Positions 16,509 through 25,159 of a stretch of DNA of 64,000 bases are shown here, one piece after another. How positions within the stretch are numbered: the stretch's first letter is position 1; each line of letters opens with the position of its first letter. The notes under the pieces were generated by a model. That model did not search any database. It was not told the DNA's origin and worked only from the letters and a program-made list of their open reading frames with translations. Made by a program: the position numbers and the translations under genes. This DNA comes from Saccharopolyspora indica. Lineage in GTDB: Bacteria > Actinomycetota > Actinomycetes > Mycobacteriales > Pseudonocardiaceae. The DNA is taken from NCBI RefSeq assembly GCF_027853965.1, contig NZ_JAQGLB010000003.1, forward strand, positions 124,001 through 188,000, in the 5' to 3' direction.

Positions 16509-17657
16509 GTGCACACGTCGGTCGCTCTGCTGCTGGAGCTGGGGCTCGTGCTGATCGTGCTCGGCGCAGCGGGCACGGTGACGCGGCGCTTCGGTGTGTC
16601 GCCGATCCCGCTCTACCTGCTGGTGGGACTGGCGGTGGGCGAAGGCGGCATCGCCCCGCTGCCCGCCGCCGGGGACTTCGTGGAGCTGGGGGCCTCGATC
16701 GGGATGGTGCTGCTGCTGTTGTCACTGGGCCTGGAGTTCTCCATCGAGGAGTTCACCGCGACGCTGCCCAAGCACGTGCCCTCCGGTGCGGTGGACCTGG
16801 TGTTCAACGCCGCACCCGGAGCGCTGGCGGGATGGCTGCTCGGGCTGGACGCCACCGGGATCGTGGCGCTGGCCGGGGTGACGTGGGTGTCGTCGTCGAC
16901 GATCGTGTCCCGGTTGCTGGACGACCTGCACCGCCTCGGCAACCGCGAAACCCCGGGGGTGCTGTCGGTCCTGCTGCTGGAGGACTTCGCGATGGCGGTG
17001 TACCTGCCGGTCCTGGCGGTGCTGGCCGTCGGCGGCACGGTCCTGCACCTCGTGGCCAGCGTCGCGGTCGCGGTGGGCGTGCTGCTGGTCGCGCTGGCGG
17101 CGTCGCACCGCTGGGGACACCGGGTCGGGCATCTGGTGGACGACCGCGACACCGAGCAGCTTCTGCTCCGGATCGTGGGCCTGGCGCTGGTCGTGGCGGC
17201 GTTCGCCGAGCTCGCGGGCACCTCGGCGGCTGTCGGCGCCTTCCTGGTCGGCCTGGCATTGACCGGTCCGCTGGCCGATCGGGTGCGGATCCTGGTCGCC
17301 CCGCTGCGCGACCTGTTCGCGGCGGCGTTCTTCCTCGCGATCGGCATGTCGGTAGCACCGTCGTCGCTGCTGCCGCTGCTGCCGGTGACATTCGCGCTGG
17401 CCGTGGTGACGGCGCTGACCAAGATCGCCACCGGCTGGTTCGCGGCGGCCCGCAGCGGAGCGGGCAGGCGCGGCCGGCTGCGGGCGGGCAGCGTGCTGAT
17501 CGTCCGCGGGGAGTTCTCGATCGTCATCGTCGGTCTGGTGGCGTTCCAGGGCGGGCTGATCGGGCCGCTGGTCACCGGCTACGTCCTCATCCTGGCCATC
17601 GCGGGTCCACTGGTCGCCTGGTGGGTCAGCCCGCCTGCCACCAGGCGAGCACGCTGA
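16509..17657 (+). CDS. KhtU-like monovalent cation:proton antiporter (CPA2)
   Basis: The 382-residue protein has about 12 transmembrane helices of the CPA2/Na+-H+ exchanger fold. It includes PIPLYLLVGLAVGEGGIAPLP, a core LLEDFAMAVYLPVLAV in which the acidic residue of the ion site is expected, and VGAFLVGLALTGPLADRVRILVAPLRDLFAAAFFLAIGMSV. It starts with GTG 6 bp after the KhtT-like gene. The pair should exchange K+ (or another monovalent cation) for H+ under alkaline or osmotic stress. The ion is inferred from the family. Confidence 0.88.
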   Translation: MHTSVALLLELGLVLIVLGAAGTVTRRFGVSPIPLYLLVGLAVGEGGIAPLPAAGDFVELGASIGMVLLLLSLGLEFSIEEFTATLPKHVPSGAVDLVFNAAPGALAGWLLGLDATGIVALAGVTWVSSSTIVSRLLDDLHRLGNRETPGVLSVLLLEDFAMAVYLPVLAVLAVGGTVLHLVASVAVAVGVLLVALAASHRWGHRVGHLVDDRDTEQLLLRIVGLALVVAAFAELAGTSAAVGAFLVGLALTGPLADRVRILVAPLRDLFAAAFFLAIGMSVAPSSLLPLLPVTFALAVVTALTKIATGWFAAARSGAGRRGRLRAGSVLIVRGEFSIVIVGLVAFQGGLIGPLVTGYVLILAIAGPLVAWWVSPPATRRAR

Positions 17658-17771
17658 GCACCGCAGCGCGAACGAGGCCATTCGGGCCGTGCGCTGGCAC
17701 ACATTCGGGCGATCCGGAAATGAGCGGTCGGCACTTTACGACAGACGAAGAATTTGCCGTGCTCGGGCTCG

Positions 17772-17800
17772 TTGACGACGATATTTGCCGTCAATAGAGT
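17772..17800 (+). promoter_or_regulatory. Candidate sigma70-type promoter of the APC permease gene
   Basis: TTGACG at 17772-17777 and TAGAGT at 17795-17800 are separated by 17 bp and lie 116 bp before the permease start. The region is AT-richer than its surroundings and contains two TTTGCCGT repeats about 28 bp apart (near 17754 and 17784). The call is by eye. Confidence 0.45.
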
Positions 17801-17915
17801 TCGGCCGCAACGCGAACGGCAATTCGACGGCCCCGGTTCCGCGCCGCGGAAACCGGTGCTTCACCATCTTTCCCGCTGCGAACAACGATCGTCGGAAGTC
17901 CTCAGGGGAGCACGC

Positions 17916-19367
17916 ATGTCCGGTTCCGCGCCCACCACCGCGCCCGCCTCCGGCTGGGGCCGGGTGATGCGGCGCAAACCGGTCGGCCAGCTCAACGCCG
18001 AGAGCGGCGCCGACAGCGGCGGCAGCGAGCTGCGGCGATCGCTGGGCGTGTTCCGGCTGACCATGATCGGCGTGGGCTCCACGGTCGGCACCGGGATCTT
18101 CATCGTGCTCAACGAGGCGGTGCCCAAGGCCGGGCCCGCGGTGGTCGTGTCGTTCGTGCTGGCCGCCATCACCGCGGCCCTCACCGCGCTCTGCTACGCC
18201 GAGCTCGCCTCCACCATCCCGGTGTCCGGCGCGTCCTACACCTACGCCTACGCCACGCTGGGCGAGCTGATCGCCTTCATCGTCGGGGCGTGCCTGCTGC
18301 TGGAGTACGGGGTGGCGGCCTCAGCGGTGGCCGTCGGCTGGGGCGAGTACCTCAACGCACTGCTCGGCGACGTCACCGGGTGGCAGCTCCCCGCCGAGTT
18401 CAGCGCCCCGCCCGGCGAGGGCGGGATCCTGAACGTGCCCGCCGCCGTGCTGGTCACCGCCTGCTGCCTGCTGCTGGTGCGCGGCGCGAAGGAGTCCGCG
18501 ACGATCAACGCGATCACGGTGTGCATCAAGCTCGCCGTGCTGCTGCTGTTCGTCGCCGTGGCCTTCACCGCGTTCAACGCCGAGAACGCCCAGCCCTTCG
18601 CCCCGTTCGGCGCGGCCGGGGTCGGCGCCGCCGCCTCCATGGTGTTCTTCTCCTACATCGGCATGGACACCGTCTCCACCGCGGGCGAGGAGGTGCGCAA
18701 CCCGCGCCGGACGCTGCCGCTGGCGCTGTTCTGGTGCGTCGTGATCGTCACCTCCATCTACCTGCTGGTGGCCGTCGCGGGCATCGGCGCGCAGCCCTGG
18801 CAGCAGTTCGAGGGCCAGCAGGCGGGCCTGGCGGCGATCCTGGGCGACCTGACCGGTTCCGGCTGGCCGGCGATCGTGCTCGCCGCCGGTGGTGTCGTGT
18901 CGATCTTCGGCGTCACGCTGACCACGATCTACGGCCAGACCCGGATCCTGTTCTCGATGGGCCGCGACGGCATGGTCCCGAAGGTCTTCCACACCGTGCA
19001 CCCGCGCCGCCGCACCCCGGTGCACAACACGCTGATCGTCTCGCTGTTCGTCGGCCTGCTGGCGGCGGTGGTGCCGCTGAACACGCTGGCGAACCTGACC
19101 AGCATGGGCACCCTGGTGGCGTTCACCGTCGTCTCCGCGGGCGTGGTGATCCTCCGCCGCACCCGCCCGGACCTCGACCGCGGGTTCCGCGCCCCGGGCG
19201 GCCCGGTGGTCCCAGCGCTGAGCATCGCGGCCTGCCTCTACCTGATCTCCCAGCTCCCGTGGAGCACCTACCTGATGTTCGCGATCTGGCTGGCGCTGGC
19301 CCTCACCCTGTACTTCACCTACAGCATCAAGCACAGCACCCTGGCCACCGGCGAACCTCGCGCGTAG
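17916..19367 (+). CDS. APC-family amino-acid permease
   Basis: The ATG at 17916 follows GGGGAG and gives 483 residues. After a hydrophilic N-terminus (RKPVGQLNAESG) come about 12-13 membrane helices of the amino acid-polyamine-organocation fold. The first core helix carries the substrate-binding GVGSTVGTGIFIVL motif, and helix 6 lies in MVFFSYIGMDTVSTAGEEVRNPRRTLP. This matches the cationic amino-acid transporter (CAT) branch. It is followed by a strong hairpin terminator and appears to be monocistronic. The substrate is probably an amino acid but cannot be fixed. Confidence 0.88.
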   Translation: MSGSAPTTAPASGWGRVMRRKPVGQLNAESGADSGGSELRRSLGVFRLTMIGVGSTVGTGIFIVLNEAVPKAGPAVVVSFVLAAITAALTALCYAELASTIPVSGASYTYAYATLGELIAFIVGACLLLEYGVAASAVAVGWGEYLNALLGDVTGWQLPAEFSAPPGEGGILNVPAAVLVTACCLLLVRGAKESATINAITVCIKLAVLLLFVAVAFTAFNAENAQPFAPFGAAGVGAAASMVFFSYIGMDTVSTAGEEVRNPRRTLPLALFWCVVIVTSIYLLVAVAGIGAQPWQQFEGQQAGLAAILGDLTGSGWPAIVLAAGGVVSIFGVTLTTIYGQTRILFSMGRDGMVPKVFHTVHPRRRTPVHNTLIVSLFVGLLAAVVPLNTLANLTSMGTLVAFTVVSAGVVILRRTRPDLDRGFRAPGGPVVPALSIAACLYLISQLPWSTYLMFAIWLALALTLYFTYSIKHSTLATGEPRA

Positions 19368-19373
19368 CAGATC

Positions 19374-19404
19374 CCCGGCGACCGCGGCACCCGCGGTCGC
19401 CGGG
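19374..19404 (+). terminator. Perfect 14-bp hairpin after the permease gene
   Basis: CCCGGCGACCGCGG (19374-19387) pairs perfectly with 19391-19404 across a CAC loop. It begins seven bases after the TAG stop of the permease. There is no U-tract, as is common for actinobacterial terminators. Confidence 0.8.
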
Positions 19405-19520
19405 CGGGCCGAGTTTGGAAAAACCCCGAATCAGTGGGAAAATAGAAAGTCGGCGTGTCCACCACCATCCAATGGGGACTCCGCCGAACCTGGTGTCAGG
19501 ATAGCCGCTGTGAGGGGCAA

Positions 19521-21698
19521 GTGTCAAATCAGGGGTACGAAGAAGAACTTCGGTCCGAGCGCGAATACGTGGCTCTGCTCTACGCGCGGCTCGACGCCGA
19601 ACGCGCGCGGGTGAACGGCGAGTACCGCACCGCACTGCGGGATCACGGCGGGACCGCCGTGGAGCGGGACGTCGAAGTGCGCGCTCTCGCCCGGGAGGCG
19701 AAGCGGCTGGCCGTGGCGGACAACGGGCTGTGCTTCGGCCGGCTGGACAGCATCTCCGGTGAGCGGTCGCACATCGGCCGGATCGGCATCTTCGACGAGG
19801 ACGACGGCTACGAGCCGATGCTGCTCGACTGGCGAGCGCCCGCCGCCCGGCCGTTCTACACCGCCACCGGCGCGAACCCGGAGAACATGCGGCGGCGCAG
19901 GCAGTTCCACGCGCGCGGGCGCGAGCTCACCGGCTTCACCGACGAGGTGCTCGGCCGTCCCGGCGGTGACGCGCAGGGCGATGCGGCGCTGCTCGCGGCG
20001 GTCAACGCGCCGCGCGGCGAGGGAATGCGCGACATCGTGGCGACGATCCAGGCCGAGCAGGACGAGATCATCCGGCTCGACCACCCCGGGGTGCTGGTCA
20101 TCGAAGGCGGTCCGGGCACCGGGAAGACCGTGGTCGCCCTGCACCGCGTCGCCTACCTGCTCTACACCCAGCGGGAGCGCATGGAGCGCCACGGCGTGCT
20201 CGTGGTCGGGCCGAATCCGGCGTTCCTGAACCACATCGGCCGCGTGCTGCCGTCGCTGGGCGAGTCCGACGTGGTGTTCATGACCACCGGTGATCTCGTG
20301 CCCGGCAAGCACGTCACCGCGGAGGACCCGCCGGAGGTCGCGCGGATCAAGGGCTCGCTGAAGATCCTGGACGTGCTCGCGGCGGCCATCGCCGACCGGC
20401 AGCGGCTGCCGGAGCAGCCGGTGCCGATCGAGCTGCAGGACGTCGCGGTGCGGATCGACGCCGAGACCGCGGAGTGGGCCAGGCAGGAGGCGCGCGACAG
20501 CGGCCTGCCGCACAACGAGGCCCGCGCGGTGTTCACCGAGATCGTGACCTACGTGCTCACCGAGCGGGCCATCGCCCGGATCGGCAGGGGCTGGCTGACC
20601 AGGGCGGACAAGGAGGCCTGGGAGCAGCTGCGGGGCGATCTGCTCAAGGAGCTGGCGGAGGACGAGGCGTTCACCACCGCGCTCGACGAGCTCTGGCCCG
20701 TGCTGACGCCCGAATCGCTGCTGGCGTCGCTGTACAGCTCCCCCGAGCGGTTGCGCGCCGCCGGGGCCGATCAGGCGCTGCTGCGCGCCGACGGCGATGC
20801 CTGGACGGTCTCGGACGTGCCGCTGCTCGACGAGCTGGTCGACCTGCTGGGCCGCGACAAGTCCGCCGACCGGCAGGCCGACCGGGAGCGCGCCCGGGAG
20901 GCCGAGTACGCCGAGGGCGTCATGGAGATCCTCAGCTTCGAGCGCCACGACATGATGGACGACGAGGACCACCTGCTCGCCCAGGACCTGATCGGCGCCG
21001 CGGACCTGGCCGACCGCTTCGGCCAGCGCGACACCCGCGACCTCGCCGAGCGCGCCGCCGCGGACCGCGACTGGACCTACCGGCACGTCGTGGTCGACGA
21101 GGCCCAGGAACTGTCCGAAATGGACTGGCGAGTGCTGATGCGGCGCTGCCCGAACCGGTCGTTCACGGTGGTCGGCGACCTCGCCCAGCGCCGGTCGGAG
21201 GCCGGGGCGAGGTCCTGGGGCGCGATGCTGGAGCCGTACGTGCCGGGCCGCTGGGTCTACCGGTCGCTGACGGTGAACTACCGGACGCCCGCCGAGATCA
21301 TGGCGGTGGCCGGGGCGGTGCTCGCCGAGTTCGCGCCGGAGGTCGCGCCGCCGGACTCGGTCCGCGCGTGCGGCGTCCGCCCGTGGTCCAGGCTCGTCAC
21401 CGCCGACGAGCTGCCCGCCGCGATCGAGGAGTTCACCCGCGAGGAAGCCGACCACGAGGGCACCTGCGTGGTGATCGGCCCGCCGGACGTGCCGGGCACC
21501 GTGCCCGCGTCGGAGACCAAGGGCCTGGAGTACGACGCCGTCCTGGTCGTGGAGCCCGAGCGCATCCTCGCCGACGGCCCGCGCGGAGCGGCGGAGCTCT
21601 ACGTCTCCCTGACCCGCGCCACGCAGCGCCTCGGCGTGCTCCACCAGGGCCCGCTGCCGCAGTCCCTGGCCGGCCTCGCCGAGGCCGAGCGCGTGTAG
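19521..21698 (+). CDS. helD: HelD-like RNA polymerase recycling ATPase (UvrD/Rep superfamily 1)
   Basis: Starting at the GTG at 19521 the protein has 725 residues. The N-terminus is an antiparallel coiled coil (EELRSEREYVALLYARLDAERARV onward), as in HelD, where it enters RNA polymerase. Walker A is GGPGTGKTVVALHR near residue 199. Walker B is VVDEAQELSEMDW near residue 528, and the C-terminal helicase motifs are VNYRTPAEIMAVAG and ETKGLEYDAVLVVEP. HelD proteins strip stalled RNA polymerase from DNA, and actinobacterial relatives (HelR) can confer rifamycin tolerance. I see no 19-bp rifamycin-associated element upstream. An in-frame GTG at 19455 is a less likely start. Confidence 0.88.
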   Translation: MSNQGYEEELRSEREYVALLYARLDAERARVNGEYRTALRDHGGTAVERDVEVRALAREAKRLAVADNGLCFGRLDSISGERSHIGRIGIFDEDDGYEPMLLDWRAPAARPFYTATGANPENMRRRRQFHARGRELTGFTDEVLGRPGGDAQGDAALLAAVNAPRGEGMRDIVATIQAEQDEIIRLDHPGVLVIEGGPGTGKTVVALHRVAYLLYTQRERMERHGVLVVGPNPAFLNHIGRVLPSLGESDVVFMTTGDLVPGKHVTAEDPPEVARIKGSLKILDVLAAAIADRQRLPEQPVPIELQDVAVRIDAETAEWARQEARDSGLPHNEARAVFTEIVTYVLTERAIARIGRGWLTRADKEAWEQLRGDLLKELAEDEAFTTALDELWPVLTPESLLASLYSSPERLRAAGADQALLRADGDAWTVSDVPLLDELVDLLGRDKSADRQADRERAREAEYAEGVMEILSFERHDMMDDEDHLLAQDLIGAADLADRFGQRDTRDLAERAAADRDWTYRHVVVDEAQELSEMDWRVLMRRCPNRSFTVVGDLAQRRSEAGARSWGAMLEPYVPGRWVYRSLTVNYRTPAEIMAVAGAVLAEFAPEVAPPDSVRACGVRPWSRLVTADELPAAIEEFTREEADHEGTCVVIGPPDVPGTVPASETKGLEYDAVLVVEPERILADGPRGAAELYVSLTRATQRLGVLHQGPLPQSLAGLAEAERV

Positions 21699-21730
21699 CG
21701 GGAGCGGCCGCACCGGCCGACCATGTGCGC

Positions 21731-22447
21731 ATGGCAGCCACGCTTCACGTGCGCATCGCCGCGGAGCTGCGGTTCTTCGCAGCTCCGCGGCACCGGGGCG
21801 GGACGGCCGAGGTGCCCTGCGACGGGACGGCGACCACCGGGCACGTCGCCGAGTCGCTGGGCGTGCCGTTGACCGAGGTCGGCGCGCTGCTCGTCGACGG
21901 CGTGCCGCGCTCCCCCGCCCACCAGCCGCGTGCCGGGTCGACGCTGGAGATCCGCCCGGTCGAGCGGCCGCAGGACCTCCCGCCGCGGTTCCTGCTCGAC
22001 GTGCACCTGGGCAAGCTCGCCCGGCGTCTGCGGCTGGTGGGCGTGGACGCGGCGTACCGCAACGATGCCGCCGACGACGAGCTGATCGCGGAGGCCGAAC
22101 GCGAGCACCGGGTCCTGCTCACCCAGGACCGGGGCCTGCTGCAACGGCGAGCGCTGTGGGCCGGCGCCTACGTGCGCGGATCCGACCCGGCCCGGCAGCT
22201 GGTGGACGTCGTCGAGCGGTTCGCACCACCGCTGGCGCCGTGGACGCGCTGCACCGCGTGCAACGGCCCGCTGATCGCGGTGCCGAAGCAGGACGTCCTG
22301 GCGGAGATCGAACCTGGAACGCGCCGCCACTACGACGAATACGCGCGCTGCGGCGACTGCGGCCGCGTGTACTGGCGAGGCGCGCACGCCCGGCGGATCG
22401 CCGCGATCATCCGGGCGGCACGCCTCGCCCACCCGGGGACCGCCTGA
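21731..22447 (+). CDS. Ubiquitin-fold plus Mut7-C (PIN-like RNase) domain protein
   Basis: The 238-residue protein begins with a beta-grasp (ThiS/MoaD-like) domain of about 80 residues. The Mut7-C domain follows: FLLDVHLGKLARRLRLVGVDAAYRND, then LTQDRGLLQRRALWAG and a zinc ribbon with CTAC and CGDC pairs near residues 176 and 202. The acidic residues of the PIN-like fold (the Asp in LLDVHLGKLAR and the Asp in TQDRGLL) are present, so nuclease activity is plausible. The family is widespread in actinobacteria, but the substrate RNA is unknown. It lies 32 bp after helD and may be co-transcribed. Confidence 0.85.
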   Translation: MAATLHVRIAAELRFFAAPRHRGGTAEVPCDGTATTGHVAESLGVPLTEVGALLVDGVPRSPAHQPRAGSTLEIRPVERPQDLPPRFLLDVHLGKLARRLRLVGVDAAYRNDAADDELIAEAEREHRVLLTQDRGLLQRRALWAGAYVRGSDPARQLVDVVERFAPPLAPWTRCTACNGPLIAVPKQDVLAEIEPGTRRHYDEYARCGDCGRVYWRGAHARRIAAIIRAARLAHPGTA

Positions 22448-22518
22448 AACCACTTCGCGGTGCGCCGTGCGCTGGTAGCTTGTGCCGACGAGACCGGCTT
22501 ACCGCGCAGCGAGGATTC

Positions 22519-23328
22519 ATGCCCCGGAAACTCCGCGTAGCACCTGGCCAGCGCAGCGCGTTCACGACGATCCGCGAAGCGCTGGAAACCGCCGGGCGCA
22601 GTGCGGTCATCTCCATCGCTCCCGGCGACTACCCGGAGCCCCTCAGCATCCGGCGCAAGGAGATCACCCTCACCGCGGTCGAACCCGGCACCGTCGAGAC
22701 CGCCGGGATATCGGTGGAAGATTCCACAGTGGAGCTCGCAGGGCTGGTGGTTCGCTCGGCGCGGAAGCCGGCCATCGAGATCTCCGGCGGAGAGGCGAGG
22801 ATCTTCAGCTGTTCGGCATCGGCGGGAACCGGAACCGGCGTGGTGGTCCGCAACGACGCCGACGCGACCATCCGCGACACCGACATCGCGGACTCGCGCA
22901 ACGGGATCCTGATCACCGGCGACAAGTTCGTGCGGAGGCGTCCTGGAGTGACGGTGGAGGGCTGCTCCGTCCGCCACGTCGCCGAAGATGCCATCACGGT
23001 GCGCCACGGCGCGAGCGCGCTGTTCCGCCTCTGCACCGTCGAGCACGCGGGTGGCCGCGGAATCCACCTCGACGGCGCCTACAACGTGGCCGTCGAGCAG
23101 TGCGAGGTCACGCGTTGCACGGGAACCGGGATCGAAGTCCGCTCCGCGCAGATCACGCTCCACGAGTGCTGGGTGCACGACATGGACGGCATCGGCATCG
23201 TCTGGGGCGATCAGTCCAGCGGCGTCATCGGCCCGTACCTGGTGGAGAACACGGCCGCACCTGGAGTTCTGCGGGAGTTCCAGTGGCAGGGGCAGAGCCA
23301 GGTCCCCACGCCCAGCCGGGTGAGCTGA
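22519..23328 (+). CDS. Right-handed parallel beta-helix repeat protein
   Basis: The 269-residue protein starts at the ATG at 22519 after GAGGA. It opens with LRVAPGQRSAFTTIREALETA and consists almost entirely of short beta-helix coils, for example IRDTDIADSRNGILITGD and LCTVEHAGGRGIHLDGAYNVAVEQCEVTRCTGTGIEV. There is no signal peptide. The opening motif matches beta-helix domains that, in other actinobacteria, are fused to AAA+ ATPase domains of the EccA/SpoVK type. Here the ATPase part is absent, so this is either a stand-alone version or a remnant. Polysaccharide binding is possible but unsupported. Confidence 0.75.
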   Translation: MPRKLRVAPGQRSAFTTIREALETAGRSAVISIAPGDYPEPLSIRRKEITLTAVEPGTVETAGISVEDSTVELAGLVVRSARKPAIEISGGEARIFSCSASAGTGTGVVVRNDADATIRDTDIADSRNGILITGDKFVRRRPGVTVEGCSVRHVAEDAITVRHGASALFRLCTVEHAGGRGIHLDGAYNVAVEQCEVTRCTGTGIEVRSAQITLHECWVHDMDGIGIVWGDQSSGVIGPYLVENTAAPGVLREFQWQGQSQVPTPSRVS

Positions 23329-23383
23329 CGGCAGATCGCCTCGCGGTGGGACAGCTCAGCGATTTCGAGCGTCCCAGGCGACG

Positions 23384-24169
23384 TCAGAAGTGGGTTCCGC
23401 CGTCGATGCGGATCTCGGTGCCGGTGATGAACTTTCCGTCCTCGGAAGCGAGCATGGCCACGACCGATGCGACGGTCTCCGGAGCGGCGAAGCCGTCGCC
23501 GATGGCCGGGCTCAGCTTCGCGAACAGGGACATGTCGGCGTCCTCGGGCAGGCCCGGGCCGACGCTCGACCTGCTGGCGCCGCTGCCGTCGGTCATGCCC
23601 GAGGAGATGGAGCCGGGTTGCACCGCGGTGAAGCGGATGCCGCGCTTGGCGTACTCGGCGGCGAGGGCGTGCGTCATGGACTGGATGCCGCCCTTGCTCG
23701 CCGCGTAGGCCGCCATGTACGGGTGCGCGAAGGCCGCCGAGGTGGAGCTGAAGTTGACCACCGCGGAGCCGTTGCCCGCCAGCAGCGCCGGGATGGCTTC
23801 GCGGATCACCAGGAAGGTGCCCACCAGGTTCACCGAGAGGATCTCGGTGAAGTCCGCGAGAGGCATCTCGTGGCTGTGCGCGGACCGCAGGATCCCGGCC
23901 GCGTTGACCAGGACGTCCAGGCCGCCGAGCGCGGTGACGGCCTCCGCGACGACGGTCTTGACCGACTCCTCGTCGGAGACGTCGAGCACGAGCGCGGTGA
24001 GCCGGTCGGCGTCCGCACCGGCCTTCCGTCCCGTGTCGGCCAGGCCCAGTTCGCTGATGTCCGCCGCCGCGACGCTGCCGCCTTCGGCCAGCACGCGGAG
24101 CACGGTCGCCTGACCGATGCCCGAGCCGGCCCCGGTGATGAGCGCGCGTCGGCCTTCGTAGCGCTTCAT
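23384..24169 (-). CDS. Short-chain dehydrogenase/reductase at the end of the hsaA-hsaC operon
   Basis: The ATG at 24169, with GGAG six bases upstream, gives 261 residues. A GTG four codons earlier is less well placed. The NAD(P) motif is TGAGSGIGQ, the structural NAAG motif is present, and the catalytic triad is Ser in NFSSTSAAF and Tyr/Lys in YAASKGG. It is third in a minus-strand run after the HsaA-like and HsaC-like genes. It may therefore oxidise or reduce a hydroxyl or keto group of the same steroid intermediate (inference). Confidence 0.88.
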   Translation of the reverse strand: MKRYEGRRALITGAGSGIGQATVLRVLAEGGSVAAADISELGLADTGRKAGADADRLTALVLDVSDEESVKTVVAEAVTALGGLDVLVNAAGILRSAHSHEMPLADFTEILSVNLVGTFLVIREAIPALLAGNGSAVVNFSSTSAAFAHPYMAAYAASKGGIQSMTHALAAEYAKRGIRFTAVQPGSISSGMTDGSGASRSSVGPGLPEDADMSLFAKLSPAIGDGFAAPETVASVVAMLASEDGKFITGTEIRIDGGTHF

Positions 24170-24239
24170 GTCCCGCTCCACGTCTTCGTCGTGACCGGAC
24201 GGCGCGGAGGAAGTCCTCCGCGCCGCGCCATCGGGTGGG

Positions 24240-25130
24240 TCAGGAGCTGAAGTCCCACTTGTGACCCCAGTAGCTGTCCGCGGTGATCTCCTCCGCCGTG
24301 TAGGAGTCCTGGTCGACCAGCATTCCGTCGCAGCCGACCTCGAGGTCCCAGCCGCCCGGGGTCCGGACGTAGAAGGAGACCATCTTGTCGTTGGTGTGGC
24401 GGCCCAGCGTGGACGAGACGTGGAAACCGGCGTCCACCACCCGGTCCAGCGCGCGGCCGACCTGGTCGAGGTCTTCCAGCTCCACCATGATGTGCACCAG
24501 GGCGGGCGCCTTGAGGTCGGGCGAGGGCAGCAGCGCGAGGCTGTGGTGCCGCGCGTTCACGCCCATGAACCGCAGCCGCACCGGGCCGTGCTCCGGCGGT
24601 GCGGGCAGCCGGTACGCGCCGCGGGGCAGGAAGCCGAGCGTTTCGGCGTAGAACCGGTACGCCTCGCCGAGGTCGCTGACCGGGACCACGACGTGGCCCA
24701 GGCCCAGCCGACCGGTGACGAAGCGGTTGTCGAACTTCGTCGCCACCGGGCTGTGGTCCAGCGCGGGGCCGTGGAAGATCTCCAGCGGGGTGCCGCCCGG
24801 GGCCTCGAAGGTGATGCCCGCTTCCACCCTGCGGGTGTCGGCCTCCTCCAGCGTCAGCGGCTTCGGGGCGAGCCCGGCCGCTTCCACCGCGGCCTGGACC
24901 CGCTGCAGGGCCAGGTGGTCGCGGACCTCCCAGCCCACGGCCTCCACCTTGTCCTCGTCGCCCGGGAGCACCACGATCCGGCCGATCCGCTCGTCCAGGC
25001 GCAGGTACAGCGCGTCGGTCTCCGGACCGCTGCCCTCGGCGAAACCGATGGTGTCGTTGGCGAACTCGCGCCAGGCGTCGAGATCCGTGGCGCGGACTCG
25101 GACGTAGCCCAGCGAGCTGATGTCGGTCAT
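24240..25130 (-). CDS. hsaC: HsaC-like extradiol ring-cleavage dioxygenase (3,4-DHSA dioxygenase family)
   Basis: The 296-residue two-domain type I extradiol dioxygenase starts MTDISSLGYVRVRATDLDAW, close to HsaC and BphC. The Fe(II) ligands His146, His213 and Glu264 are all present (GLGHVV, LVHIMVE, DLEVGCDG). The conserved second-shell residues His195, His245 and Tyr254 are present as well. In steroid catabolism HsaC cleaves the catecholic ring A of 3,4-dihydroxy-9,10-seco-androstatriene-dione. The gene follows an HsaA-like monooxygenase by 29 bp, which supports that role. The native substrate may differ in side chain or ring D. Confidence 0.85.
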   Translation of the reverse strand: MTDISSLGYVRVRATDLDAWREFANDTIGFAEGSGPETDALYLRLDERIGRIVVLPGDEDKVEAVGWEVRDHLALQRVQAAVEAAGLAPKPLTLEEADTRRVEAGITFEAPGGTPLEIFHGPALDHSPVATKFDNRFVTGRLGLGHVVVPVSDLGEAYRFYAETLGFLPRGAYRLPAPPEHGPVRLRFMGVNARHHSLALLPSPDLKAPALVHIMVELEDLDQVGRALDRVVDAGFHVSSTLGRHTNDKMVSFYVRTPGGWDLEVGCDGMLVDQDSYTAEEITADSYWGHKWDFSS

Positions 25131-25159
25131 GACTTCCTCTCCAGTCGTGGATCGCGGTT

